In this document: one piece after another, positions 34,467-43,688 of the stretch
How the letters are laid out: each line of letters starts with the position of its first letter
How positions within the stretch are numbered: position 1 is the first letter of the stretch
NCBI RefSeq assembly: GCF_028288225.1
Contig: NZ_JAQBOC010000049.1
Location: 1 to 64,000, forward strand
Direction of reading: 5' to 3'
DNA: 64,000 nucleotides
From: Mucilaginibacter sp.
GTDB lineage: Bacteria; Bacteroidota; Bacteroidia; Sphingobacteriales; Sphingobacteriaceae
The notes under the pieces: generated by a model
The model's input: only the letters and a program-made list of their open reading frames with translations
What the model was told of the DNA's origin: nothing
The model's database searches: none
Translations under genes and position numbers: made by a program

Positions 34467-36221
34467 TTACAAATTCTTACCTAACTTCTCCAATATATCC
34501 TGTGGTACTTTTTCCAGGTCGAGTACCAGGAAGCCATCCAGACAATCGGCAAATTTAGGGTCGATATTAAAGCTGATGATTTTGGCATTAAGGGCGATGT
34601 ATTGACGCAGCAGTACAGGAACTTTCATGTTGCGGGTTTCCACTTCCGATATCAGGTTGTCTAATCCTTTAAAAGAATCTTCGCCAGCCATCAGCAGATC
34701 AGTATCTATTTTGGAAAAATCAACTTTGAACTTTTTGCGCGGCTTAACGTACTGTGCCATTTCGTGGTCAAAATGGTTACGGTTTATATAATCAACAATA
34801 AGCGATTTGGAGAATTTGGAGAACGAATTGCTGATGCTCACCGGCCCAATCAGGTACCGGTATCTCGGGTTATCGATCAGGAATTTTAAAATACCTTTCC
34901 ACAGTAAAAACAAAGGCAATGGTTTGGTCTGGTATTCTTTACGGATCCATGAACGACCCAATTCCAGGCTTTTGCGTAAAACAGGGGTAAACTGAGTTTT
35001 AAGTTTAAACAGTTCGGTAATGTAAAAACCTTTTTTGCCGACGCTGTAAAATATTTCATCGCCCAGACCTATACGATAAGCGCCTACTATCATTTTAGCT
35101 TCAAAATCCCAAATAAAGAGATGATTGTAATAAATATCGTACTCGTCAAGATCAATACTTTTGTTGGTGCCTTCGCCAACATCCCTGAAAGTTACTTCGC
35201 GCAGGCGTCCTATTTCTCGTATCACATTAGGGATAACGGATGTTGGAACTATAAATACCTCATAGTTTTTCTCGGTCCATACCTTATAACTTTCGCGCAG
35301 CGGTTCTATCTCTTTTTCCAGTATAGCGGTATCAATTTCGGGTGCAACAGCTTCGGGCAGGCGTTTTATTTTAAACAGGTTGCGTGGATTAAATATTTTC
35401 TTTTCCTCTTCAAGTCCGGTACCCAGGGCATAAGTACGGGCGCGTAAAAAGTTAAGCAGTTTGGCACTATTATTATGATCCGGGATGTCCTCTACATTAA
35501 TAGGCTTGCCAATACGAAGCTTAATGGTATGCCCATGTTTATTAAATAGTTCTGACGGTAATTTAGCCGTACGCAGTGCAGGGTGTATCAGGCTTAGCAA
35601 GTTAAAAAGCAAGCCGTTATTGCCATGAAAATAAATAGGTACCACCGGTACTTTAGCTTTTGAGATTATTTTGCCCACAACCGGGTGCCATAAGCGGTCG
35701 GTTACCTGTTTTTGTTCCACTTTAAAGGTTGATACCTCGCCAGCCGGGAAAATACCGATGGGGGTGCCATTATTTAAAAGCTCCAGCGTGTTTTTCAAGC
35801 CACTGATGCTGGAGGAGTGTTCTACATTTTCAAAAGGGTTAACGGCTATAAAATAGTCGCTCAGGTTGGGGATTTTTTTAAGTATGAAGTTAGCCATCAG
35901 CTTAGCATCGGGCCTTACCATACATAATATTTTTAAAAGTACCATGCCCTCAATGCCACCATAAGGGTGGTTGGCTATGGCAACAAAGCTGCCGGTTTTG
36001 GGTATATTTCTTAACTCGCGTTCGTCAAACTCAATATCAATACCACAGCCCTCTAAAATAGCATCAACAAATTCGGGTCCCTGTTTGGGCTGTGCCTGTG
36101 CAAAAAGGTCATTAACCTGGTTAATTTTCATCAACTCCATCAATAAAGCGGCCAGGCCCGGCATATTCAACTTATCTAATTTGGTGGCTTTGGCAAACTC
36201 TTCGGTGGTTATTACTTTCAT
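34467..36221 (-). CDS. olsF: OlsF-type bifunctional acyltransferase (amino-acid lipid synthesis)
   Basis: Predicted to make acylated amino-acid lipids (ornithine or glycine lipids) at the inner membrane. 584 residues. The N-terminal half is a PlsC-like O-acyltransferase with FVAIANHPYGGIEG (about 78-91, catalytic His) and NGTPIGIFPAGEVSTF (about 150-165). The C-terminal half (from about 290) is a GNAT/OlsB-like N-acyltransferase with VIREIGRLREVTFRDVGEG (about 332-350). It also has LDEYDIYYNHLFIWDFEAKMIVGAYRIG. This two-domain order is that of OlsF described in Serratia and Flavobacterium. Whether ornithine or glycine is the acceptor cannot be read from the sequence. Confidence 0.78.
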   Translation of the reverse strand: MKVITTEEFAKATKLDKLNMPGLAALLMELMKINQVNDLFAQAQPKQGPEFVDAILEGCGIDIEFDERELRNIPKTGSFVAIANHPYGGIEGMVLLKILCMVRPDAKLMANFILKKIPNLSDYFIAVNPFENVEHSSSISGLKNTLELLNNGTPIGIFPAGEVSTFKVEQKQVTDRLWHPVVGKIISKAKVPVVPIYFHGNNGLLFNLLSLIHPALRTAKLPSELFNKHGHTIKLRIGKPINVEDIPDHNNSAKLLNFLRARTYALGTGLEEEKKIFNPRNLFKIKRLPEAVAPEIDTAILEKEIEPLRESYKVWTEKNYEVFIVPTSVIPNVIREIGRLREVTFRDVGEGTNKSIDLDEYDIYYNHLFIWDFEAKMIVGAYRIGLGDEIFYSVGKKGFYITELFKLKTQFTPVLRKSLELGRSWIRKEYQTKPLPLFLLWKGILKFLIDNPRYRYLIGPVSISNSFSKFSKSLIVDYINRNHFDHEMAQYVKPRKKFKVDFSKIDTDLLMAGEDSFKGLDNLISEVETRNMKVPVLLRQYIALNAKIISFNIDPKFADCLDGFLVLDLEKVPQDILEKLGKNL

Positions 36222-36300
36222 TGTTTAAAAAGGGGTGTTTTAATTAACTTATAAATATCCTGAAAATTTCTTTATTTTAACAATTTGATAAATGCTGTAA

Positions 36301-37171
36301 ATGAAGGCACCTATAAAGAGCTATTTATCCGTAACCAAAAAAGAATGGAACGGAATGGTAGTAGTTATTATTTTAATAACATTGATTTTAGCTGCGCCTT
36401 ACGTTTATCAAACGTTCCGCAAAGATAATATAATAAATTTTAATGAGTTTGATAAGGCCGTTGCTCTGCTAAGCAAGGCCAAAAAAGTTAATCCGGGCAG
36501 TAACTCCTTCCAACGATGTCAGACCTGCAAATGTGGTACTGTTTACTTTTGATCCCAATAATTTAACCGATACCGGCTGGCGGAAACTGGGTTTGAGCGA
36601 CCGCCAGATCAAGGTTATCAAAAACTATGAGGCTAAAGGCGGCAGGTTTTATACCAGGGCTGATGTAAAAAAGATTTACTCCATAACCGATACCGACTAT
36701 CAGCGCCTGGAACCTTATATCAATATTCCGGCTATTTATCACCGCACAGAAAAAGCTGCACCAGGTGAGATCATCGAGATCAACAGTGCCGACTCAGCCA
36801 AACTAACCCGAATCAGAGGCATAGGCATAGGGCCAACGTTTGCTATGCGCATTATCAGGTACCGGGAACGTGTAGGTGGTTTCTACAATAAAGAGCAGCT
36901 GAAAGACGTGTTTGGAGTTGATGAAGCAAAATATACCGAAATAGAGCATGGTGTATCGGTTAATGGTAAACACATCACCAAAATAAATGTGAACACAGCT
37001 ACTTTTGATCAGCTGAGGCGCTTCCCTTATCTTAGTTTTAAGCAGATGAACGCTATTTTAGCCTACCATACCCAGCATGGCGATTATGAGTCGGTAGCAG
37101 ATATGAAAAATATTGCCATACTTGATGATGGAATTTTGCGTAAAATTGAGCCATATTTAATTTTTAAATGA
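36301..37171 (+). pseudogene. Helix-hairpin-helix (ComEA-like) membrane protein, frameshifted
   Basis: Two frames that together look like one gene of ~290 codons. Frame 1 (36301-36552) has MKAPIKSYLSVTKKEWNGMV and one transmembrane helix (VVVIILITLILAAPYVYQTF). Frame 2 (to 37171) carries repeated HhH units: GWRKLGLSDRQIKVIKNYEA, EINSADSAKLTRIRGIGIGPT and KINVNTATFDQLRRFPYLSF. Frame 2 is open upstream of its GTG at 36533 and reads TPSNDVRPANVVLFTFDP, while frame 1 ends in low-quality Cys-rich sequence. The shift of one base therefore lies about 36480-36510, possibly at an A6 run. The intact family has an N-terminal anchor and DNA-binding HhH repeats. It overlaps apt by 4 bp. Sequencing error is not excluded. 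Confidence 0.72.
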
Positions 37172-37695
37172 TAACCCAACAAATAAAAGCAGCCATTCGT
37201 GATATTCCGGACTTTCCAAAACCCGGAATTATTTTTAAAGATATTACCCCCATACTAAAAGATCCTGTTTTGTGCGACAATATTGTCAGTGCCTTTGTTG
37301 AACAATTAAAGGGCACACGCATTGATGTGATAGCTGGTATTGAAAGTCGCGGTTTTTTATTCGGCTTAACATTGGCTACCAAACTGGGTATTCCCTTTGT
37401 ACCGATACGTAAAGCAGGCAAGCTGCCATTCACCATTAAACAAAAAGCTTATAAGCTGGAGTATGGTACGGCCATTATTGAATGCCATACCGATGCCTTT
37501 GAACCGGGCCAGCATGTGCTGATCCATGATGATCTGTTGGCTACCGGTGGTACCGTAACCGCGGCCAGCGAGCTGATAGCCGAAATGGGAGGGATAGTAG
37601 CCGGCTTTTCTTTTGTAGTGGAGCTTGGTTTTTTGAAAGGCCGCGAAAGGATTAAACCAATTAGTGATACGCTGGTTGTGCTGGCAGAGTACTAA
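37168..37695 (+). CDS. apt: Adenine phosphoribosyltransferase
   Basis: Purine salvage: adenine + PRPP to AMP. 175 residues with IRDIPDFPKPGIIFKDITP at the start and the adenine-binding GIESRGFLFG (about 57-66). The PRPP-binding motif VLIHDDLLATGGTVTAA (about 112-128) is also present. ATG overlaps the stop of the helix-hairpin-helix gene (ATGA), suggesting translational coupling. Confidence 0.96.
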   Translation: MITQQIKAAIRDIPDFPKPGIIFKDITPILKDPVLCDNIVSAFVEQLKGTRIDVIAGIESRGFLFGLTLATKLGIPFVPIRKAGKLPFTIKQKAYKLEYGTAIIECHTDAFEPGQHVLIHDDLLATGGTVTAASELIAEMGGIVAGFSFVVELGFLKGRERIKPISDTLVVLAEY

Positions 37696-37734
37696 ATAGT
37701 TTTGAGTTTTAAGTGATGAGCTATAGGGACTGAT

Positions 37735-37834
37735 GTTCCGTGTTCGTGTTCGGATGTGCCGAAAACCCGAACAGGGCCCGAACAAAACCCGAACAAAATC
37801 CGAACATGGGCACCGTGGTGCCCATGTTCGGATT
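37735..37834. repeat. Iterated CCGAACA words and a perfect 38-bp palindrome
   Basis: Left words TGTTCCGTGTTCGTGTTCGG are followed by four copies of CCCGAACA/TCCGAACA at 10-12 bp spacing. The last copy is the left arm of a perfect palindrome (37797-37834) with core GGGCACCGTGGTGCCC. Same architecture as the other iterated-word spacers. No T-run follows. Confidence 0.8.
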
Positions 37835-37845
37835 ATCAACTTCCA

Positions 37846-37925
37846 CGTCATTGCGGAGCGTGGCAATCCCCGATTTGTAGAGCCGCTCTGTAAGTAGGGG
37901 ATTGCCACGCTCCGCTCCAATGACG
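37846..37925. repeat. Interspersed hairpin repeat (CGTCATTGCGGAGCG type)
   Basis: CGTCATTGCGGAGCGTGGCA pairs with TGCCACGCTCCGCTCCAATGACG around a ~30-nt centre containing AATCCCC/GGGGATT. The 'cgtcattgcg' hairpin is common in bacterial intergenic DNA. The remaining spacer to 38143 shows no further feature. Confidence 0.82.
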
Positions 37926-38143
37926 ATTTTTATTTCCAACGCACCTTTTCAATACACTAAGTCCATCACCCTCAAAAAAACTGAAAAATATTTTCACCCT
38001 TTCTAACCCCTCAAAAATAACCCTATTTAAACTAAACCTATATTTTATACCAGATACCATTTTGTACTTCTTTTTGCGTGTAACCAGGGTAAAACTAAGC
38101 TGATAATTAATCCGTTACTTTGTGGTAACCAATTTAAAAATAC

Positions 38144-39319
38144 ATGGATTCTTTATTAACAGACACGCCTGCAGGGTTCGATTTTTCTATAAATGATAAC
38201 CAGCGTATGGTAGGACAAATGGCCCGGGATTTTGCCGAAAAAAACATCAGGCCATACGTGATGGAGTGGGATGAAACACAACACTTTCCGCTTGAACTAT
38301 TTAAACAACTGGGCGAACTGGGTATGATGGGCGTTGTTGTGCCCGAACAATACGGCGGCTCGGGTTTTGGATATGCCGAATATGTAACCGTAATTTCAGA
38401 GATAGCTAAAGTATGCGGCTCTATAGGTTTGTCGCTGGCTGCACATAACTCCTTATGTACCGGTCATATACTGGCTTTCGGCAACGAGGAGCAGAAACAC
38501 AAATGGCTGCCCAAGTTGGCTACTGCCGAATGGCTGGGTTCATGGGGATTAACAGAGTCCAACACCGGATCCGATGCCATGGGTATGAACACCACAGCAA
38601 TATTGGATGGCGACCATTATATAGTGAATGGCTCAAAGAACTTCATAACACACGGTAAATCAGGCAATGTAGCCGTAGTGATGGTGCGTACAGGCCAAAA
38701 AGGCGATTCGCATGGCATATCGGCGCTGGTTATTGAAAAGGGTACTGCCGGTTTTACACACGGTAAAAAAGAGAACAAAATGGGCATGCGCGCATCAGAA
38801 ACTACCGAACTGATATTTGATAACTGCCGCGTTCCCAAAGAAAACCTGCTGGGTAAAGAGGGCGAAGGCTTTAAACAAGCCATGAAGGTATTGGATGGCG
38901 GCCGTATTTCTATAGCAGCATTGTCGTTAGGTATTGCTAAGGGCGCGTTTGAAGCTGCCCTGGCCTATTCAAAAGAGCGTAAACAGTTTGGGCAGTCTAT
39001 CAGCAATTTTCAAGGTATCTCCTTTAAGCTGGCTGATATGGCAACCGAAATTGAAGCGGCTGAGCTGCTGGTTATGCAGGCTGCCGATCTGAAAAATCGG
39101 CATCTGCCAGTAACCAAACAAGCGGCCATGGCTAAGTATTATGCATCGGAAGTAGCTGTACGTACCGCTACTGAGGCAGTACAGATATTCGGGGGATATG
39201 GTTATACCAAAGATTTCCCGGTTGAAAAATACTATCGCGATGCCAAACTATGCACTATAGGCGAAGGGACATCTGAGATACAAAAAATTGTGATCAGCCG
39301 GGAAGTACTGCGGGGATAG
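38144..39319 (+). CDS. Acyl-CoA dehydrogenase
   Basis: FAD-dependent oxidation of an acyl-CoA. 391 residues with the three ACAD domains: helical N-terminus (FSINDNQRMVGQMARDFAEK), the middle beta domain with WLGSWGLTESNTGSDAMGM (about 127-145), and the C-terminal helical domain ending QIFGGYGYTKDFPVEKYYRDAK and IGEGTSEIQKIVISR. The substrate length is not certain; the sequence resembles short/branched-chain type enzymes. It is a single gene without ETF or hydratase neighbours. Confidence 0.92.
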   Translation: MDSLLTDTPAGFDFSINDNQRMVGQMARDFAEKNIRPYVMEWDETQHFPLELFKQLGELGMMGVVVPEQYGGSGFGYAEYVTVISEIAKVCGSIGLSLAAHNSLCTGHILAFGNEEQKHKWLPKLATAEWLGSWGLTESNTGSDAMGMNTTAILDGDHYIVNGSKNFITHGKSGNVAVVMVRTGQKGDSHGISALVIEKGTAGFTHGKKENKMGMRASETTELIFDNCRVPKENLLGKEGEGFKQAMKVLDGGRISIAALSLGIAKGAFEAALAYSKERKQFGQSISNFQGISFKLADMATEIEAAELLVMQAADLKNRHLPVTKQAAMAKYYASEVAVRTATEAVQIFGGYGYTKDFPVEKYYRDAKLCTIGEGTSEIQKIVISREVLRG

Positions 39320-39934
39320 TGCGGATGTGAATAGCGGGAGACGCAATCACGTGTCTCTACAAATAAGCATATTATAAATGCCTGATTGTCAGTAGGCTTG
39401 GCTTTGTCATGCTTGCTGACAAATTGGCAATTTGACTTTCCGCCTAACTAACTTATTGTGAATGCTTTACTTGACTGTAATTTATTTTACAAAAAAATGT
39501 AAAAGCTGCTACTATTTTATTGCTGCCCTTACCAAAACCTGAAACCACTTTTTGTTTTTTTGATTTTAGCATCGATGTTCATGTATGGCAGTTTTTTTAT
39601 CCTTAAGTACTTGTATTTTTTCTATAATCAGTTTTTTTTATATCTAAAAGCTGATTTTTTTTTGATTTATGCCTGAAAATCAGCGGTAAAATCTAATAAT
39701 GAGTTTCTTTTTTTTAAGTTTTTTTGATTTTGATAAATTATAAATCCGACACTTTTTTTACAAAAAAACAGATTTTTAGCTGTGGCATGTTTTTAGCCGT
39801 TACCCGTACAGAAAGAGTTTAATTGTTCTTAAATCCTAAACCTGTATTGAAAAATCCATGGTGTATATTAAGGATGATAATCGGTTTCTACGAGCTATTA
39901 AATTATTATTGTCATTCATCAAAAAATTAAAGTT
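39320..39934. other. AT-rich spacer with a small hairpin and multiple T-tracts
   Basis: Near the start is a GGGAGACGCAATCACGTGTCTCT hairpin-like repeat (39336-39358). From about 39540 to 39790 there are at least six runs of seven or more T or A, several preceded by CAG or CTGA, spaced 25-50 bp; these may bend DNA. No gene is seen until the micro-ORF at 39935. Confidence 0.5.
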
Positions 39935-40015
39935 ATGTTAGTTGTATTAGAAGTTGCTGCTTTGTTAGCCGTTATTATTCTTCCATTATTCCCTGCAAAA
40001 AAAGTTGCAAAATAA
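39935..40015 (+). CDS. 26-residue hydrophobic micro-protein
   Basis: Open frame ATG to TAA encoding 26 residues: MLVVLEVAALLAVIILPLFP followed by a short basic tail (AKKVAK). It would span the membrane once with the positive end inside. It is too short for standard gene calling, but it is the only frame in a 1.1-kb spacer that is followed directly (25 bp) by a strong intrinsic terminator. Codon use is normal for the window. Function unknown; small single-span proteins often modulate a membrane complex. Confidence 0.5.
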   Translation: MLVVLEVAALLAVIILPLFPAKKVAK

Positions 40016-40039
40016 TCAGAATATTATTTCTCAATAAAC

Positions 40040-40071
40040 AAAAAAAGGATGGCAATTGCCATCCTTTTTTT
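40040..40071 (+). terminator. Perfect intrinsic terminator after the micro-ORF
   Basis: AAAAAAGGATGGCAA pairs exactly with TTGCCATCCTTTTTT, with T8 at the end. Being symmetric with A- and T-runs it could act on both strands. Confidence 0.9.
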
Positions 40072-40232
40072 GTTTATAATATTATTATTATAGATGTAAG
40101 GTTTTACCAGCTATTTTTCTGATTGATTACCTAATGCTAAATTAGCTTGCTGATTTAACATTAACCGGCTTCGGTTATTCAATACTTTTCGTCAGCTGTT
40201 TACGGTTTTCATCATCAGGTTTGTATAAAAAC

Positions 40233-40268
40233 AAACAGGGAAAATACCTCGCGTATTTTCCCTGTTTT
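40233..40268. terminator. Orphan hairpin terminator upstream of the SusC gene
   Basis: AAACAGGGAAAATAC and GTATTTTCCCTGTTT pair perfectly around CTCGC, with T4. No gene lies between it and the previous terminator (40072-40232), so it may end a short untranslated RNA or be an attenuator. The rest of the spacer to 40478 shows no other feature. Confidence 0.7.
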
Positions 40269-40478
40269 AATTAACTAAATTACTGTCTTGTTATTAACGA
40301 AATGATTAAATAACCTTTGTATAACGTTGACGTTTTTATTTTGTTTCATGGTTATATGAAAAAAAAATAGGTACAAGTTAAAAAAATCATTGTAAAGGAA
40401 ATGTTACATTAATTATTTGGTTTTATTTCATACTCCCAGTTACATTTACCAGCTTAACTATTAACTAATTTCTTTTAT

Positions 40479-43400
40479 ATGAAAAAAAGAATACTTATTA
40501 TTTTGTGCAATTTATTACTAGCTGTAACCCAGTTATTTGCGCAAAGCCGCACCATTTCAGGTACTGTTACGGCGAAGGAAGATGGGTTACCCCTCCCGGG
40601 TGTAACCGTGAAAATTAAAGGGACAACAACAGGTACCCAAACTGGCATCAACGGTAAATTTACCCTAAATGCTCCTGTTAGTGCAACCTTATCATTTAGC
40701 TTTATTGGTTATGCTAATAAAGATGTAATTATTAATAATAATACGAATAATCTGAATGTAGCCCTTGAATTATCAAGTCACGGACTAAATGAGGTAATCG
40801 TTACTGCCTTAGGTATTTCACGTGAACAAAAATCATTAGGTTATGCTGCTCAGGCAGTTAAAGGTGATGATTTAACGATAACCAAGCAATCAGACTTAAA
40901 CACTGCACTGGCAGGTAAAATTGCTGGTGTGCAGGTATTGGGCGGTTCAGGTGCCAAATTCGGAACTTCAACCATTCGTATCCGTGGTGTTAACTCCTTA
41001 TCAGGAGGTAACCCAATTTATGTAGTAAATGGTGTTATTACCGACCCTAACGCGGTAAACAACGATGACATTGAATCTCTTACTGTATTGAAAGGTCCGG
41101 CTGCCACCGCTTTATATGGCCAACGGGCATCTGAAGGAGCGGTTGTTATTCAACTTAAAAAAGGTGTTGATAAAGGTGTAGGTGTGTCATTTAACCAATC
41201 AACCACTTTTGAAAAAGTTTATCAGCTGCCTAATTATCAAAACGAATATGGTGGTGGTACCAGTATAAAGTGGAACACTTATACTTATGATCCGGCATCA
41301 TCTCCTACCACAAACGCTGGCTTTAACGGAGTAAAGTATTATGATTACGGTGTTGATGAAAGCTGGGGACCTAAAATGGACGGTACTTTATATGCGCCGT
41401 GGTATTTCTGGGATCCAACAAACGCAGGTTATGGTAAGCTAGTGCCATTTGTACCTCAGCCAAACAACGTTCGTGATTTTTACAGAACCGGTGTTACTTA
41501 TAATACCAATGCTGCGTTTTCAAAAGCGGCTGATAATTATAACTTCCGCGTATCGTACACTAATATTGATCGTACAGGTATTACACCCAATAGCGATCAA
41601 AAACGTAATAACGTAGGTTTGAATGGTGAGTTAAAGCTTACTAAGAAATTAACGGTAAGCGCAAATGTTAACTTCTCGCAAATCAATTCAAACAATATAC
41701 CTCAGGAAGGTTACGCAACCCAAACTACCGGTTCATTCAGCCAGTGGTTTCACCGGGATATTGACATGAGCAAACTTAAAAACTACCAGCGTGCTGATGG
41801 TACTTTTACTTCATGGAACATTACCAGCCCTGATGATTTAACTCCTCACTATTGGGATAACCCTTATACAGAGGTTTATCAAAATACCTCTAAATCAAAC
41901 AGCAACCGTATATACGGTAATATTACCGCTAGTTATCAATTTACAAAAGACTTAGCGGTATCATTGATAGCAAGAGAGGACCTTTTAAACCGTGATGATA
42001 ATGCACGGGTAGGTTCAGGAACACTTAACCTGGATAGCTATTCTCAAAGCCAATATACTTACAAAGAAAACAACTATGTAGCAAACGTTGCTTACAATCA
42101 CGTTTTTGGTGATCTGTCAGTAAAAGCTGGTGCATATGCAGAAACCCGTCAGGATCGCTTATTATATACCGGTGGCAACACCAATGGTGGTTTGGCAATA
42201 CCTGATCTTTACACCTTAGGTAATTCATCAAACGCGCCAACATCATTAAGCTATAATAGCTTACAACGTGTAAACAGTTATTACGCGTATACCTCATTTG
42301 GATATAAGAATTTCCTATATCTTGATTTTAACGTACGTAATGATAACTCTTCAACATTGCCTACAGATAATAATTCATACTGGTACGGTGGTCTTTCTGG
42401 TTCATTTGTATTTACGGAGTTAATGCCGAAGAATGATATATTTACTTTTGGTAAATTAAGATTGTCAGCAGCCAAGTTAGGTTCAGATGCAACGCCATAT
42501 CAAATTTATCAGACTTACACTTTAAGTACAACTCCTTACGGTTTGTCGCCTATACAAACAGTGCCAAACACCCTGCCAAATGCAACTCTAAAACCGTCTC
42601 TTTCTACCTCTTATGAAGTAGGTACAGAATTGCATTTTATTCAAGACAGGATCAAGTTTGATTTTAACTACTATACACGTACACAAAAAGACCAGATATT
42701 GCCATTACCTATTAATGGAACATCCGGTTATTCAACCGCTGTAGTGAATGCAGGTTCTATCAGAAATAACGGTATTGAGATCTCTCTTGGTGGCACACCT
42801 GTTAAATCAAAGGATTTTACCTGGAATGTTGATTTTAACATTGCGTTTAACCGTAACAAAATTTTATCACTATATCCTGGCACACTTACTTTACCAGTTG
42901 CTCCTGATGGTCTTGGTGGTTATGGTATATCTGGAGGTAATCAGGCTGCCGGTATAAGTAGTTTCGGGTTTACTGGTTCTCCAAGGTTTGGTGTTAATGG
43001 TGTAGTTGGGGGCTCATACGGCCAAATTATTGGCTCAGGCTTTATACGTGATAAGAATGGTAACATCGTAGTTGATGCCAGTGGTATGCCAACCTGGAGT
43101 AGTACGGTTAATTTAGGTAGCATGCTGCCAAGTTATACCGGTGGTTTTTCAAACTCATTTAATTATAAAGGATTTACATTGGCCTTCTCTCTTGATTTTC
43201 AAAAAGGCGGCAAATTTGTATCTGTTACCCAGCAGAACCTGAATGGTTCAGGTCTTGGAGCTGAAACCGTTGGTAATAATGCCAAAGGTAACCCGGTACG
43301 TAATGCTGTAGCTGACGGTGGCGGTACCCTGGTAGCAGGTGTTCATGCAGATGGAACGCCAAACACCACTTATGTAGAAACACGTTCGTTATATGAGCAA

Positions 43401-43667
43401 GTATATAGCCAGATATGGGAAAAATACACCTTTGATGCTTCTTATGTGAAATTAAGAGAAGTTAGCATTGGTTATTCATTCCCCAAAAAGATGCTTGGCA
43501 AACTTCCGTTCCAATCTGCTTATTTTGGCATAACCTCTCAAAACCCATGGATGATCTATTCCAAAGTTAAAGGTGTTGACCCTTCTCAACTGCAAACATC
43601 CTTTTATGAAGGTGGGCAGTTGCCAAACACAAGAAACTTAGGTTTTAACCTTAAATTAACTTTCTAA
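40479..43667 (+). CDS. SusC/RagA-family TonB-linked outer-membrane protein
   Basis: Outer-membrane importer for an oligomeric nutrient, working with the SusD lipoprotein downstream. 1062 residues: signal peptide ending QLFAQ, a CarboxypepD_reg domain (SGTVTAKEDGLPLPGVTVKI, about 28-105), the SusC-type linker LNEVIVTALGISREQKSLGYA, and a plug (STIRIRGVNSLSGGNPIYVVNG, about 165-186). The barrel ends NTRNLGFNLKLTF. Operon with the SusD gene after 21 bp. No glycoside hydrolase, peptidase, sigma/anti-sigma or SusE gene is adjacent, so the substrate cannot be inferred. Confidence 0.95.
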   Translation: MKKRILIILCNLLLAVTQLFAQSRTISGTVTAKEDGLPLPGVTVKIKGTTTGTQTGINGKFTLNAPVSATLSFSFIGYANKDVIINNNTNNLNVALELSSHGLNEVIVTALGISREQKSLGYAAQAVKGDDLTITKQSDLNTALAGKIAGVQVLGGSGAKFGTSTIRIRGVNSLSGGNPIYVVNGVITDPNAVNNDDIESLTVLKGPAATALYGQRASEGAVVIQLKKGVDKGVGVSFNQSTTFEKVYQLPNYQNEYGGGTSIKWNTYTYDPASSPTTNAGFNGVKYYDYGVDESWGPKMDGTLYAPWYFWDPTNAGYGKLVPFVPQPNNVRDFYRTGVTYNTNAAFSKAADNYNFRVSYTNIDRTGITPNSDQKRNNVGLNGELKLTKKLTVSANVNFSQINSNNIPQEGYATQTTGSFSQWFHRDIDMSKLKNYQRADGTFTSWNITSPDDLTPHYWDNPYTEVYQNTSKSNSNRIYGNITASYQFTKDLAVSLIAREDLLNRDDNARVGSGTLNLDSYSQSQYTYKENNYVANVAYNHVFGDLSVKAGAYAETRQDRLLYTGGNTNGGLAIPDLYTLGNSSNAPTSLSYNSLQRVNSYYAYTSFGYKNFLYLDFNVRNDNSSTLPTDNNSYWYGGLSGSFVFTELMPKNDIFTFGKLRLSAAKLGSDATPYQIYQTYTLSTTPYGLSPIQTVPNTLPNATLKPSLSTSYEVGTELHFIQDRIKFDFNYYTRTQKDQILPLPINGTSGYSTAVVNAGSIRNNGIEISLGGTPVKSKDFTWNVDFNIAFNRNKILSLYPGTLTLPVAPDGLGGYGISGGNQAAGISSFGFTGSPRFGVNGVVGGSYGQIIGSGFIRDKNGNIVVDASGMPTWSSTVNLGSMLPSYTGGFSNSFNYKGFTLAFSLDFQKGGKFVSVTQQNLNGSGLGAETVGNNAKGNPVRNAVADGGGTLVAGVHADGTPNTTYVETRSLYEQVYSQIWEKYTFDASYVKLREVSIGYSFPKKMLGKLPFQSAYFGITSQNPWMIYSKVKGVDPSQLQTSFYEGGQLPNTRNLGFNLKLTF

Positions 43668-43688
43668 TAAGATAAGATCAAAAAAATC

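Noticed and set aside
37721..38060. Several overlapping minus-strand ORFs in the apt-ACAD spacer
   Set aside because: They translate hairpin repeats and the CCGAACA array; no protein-like composition.
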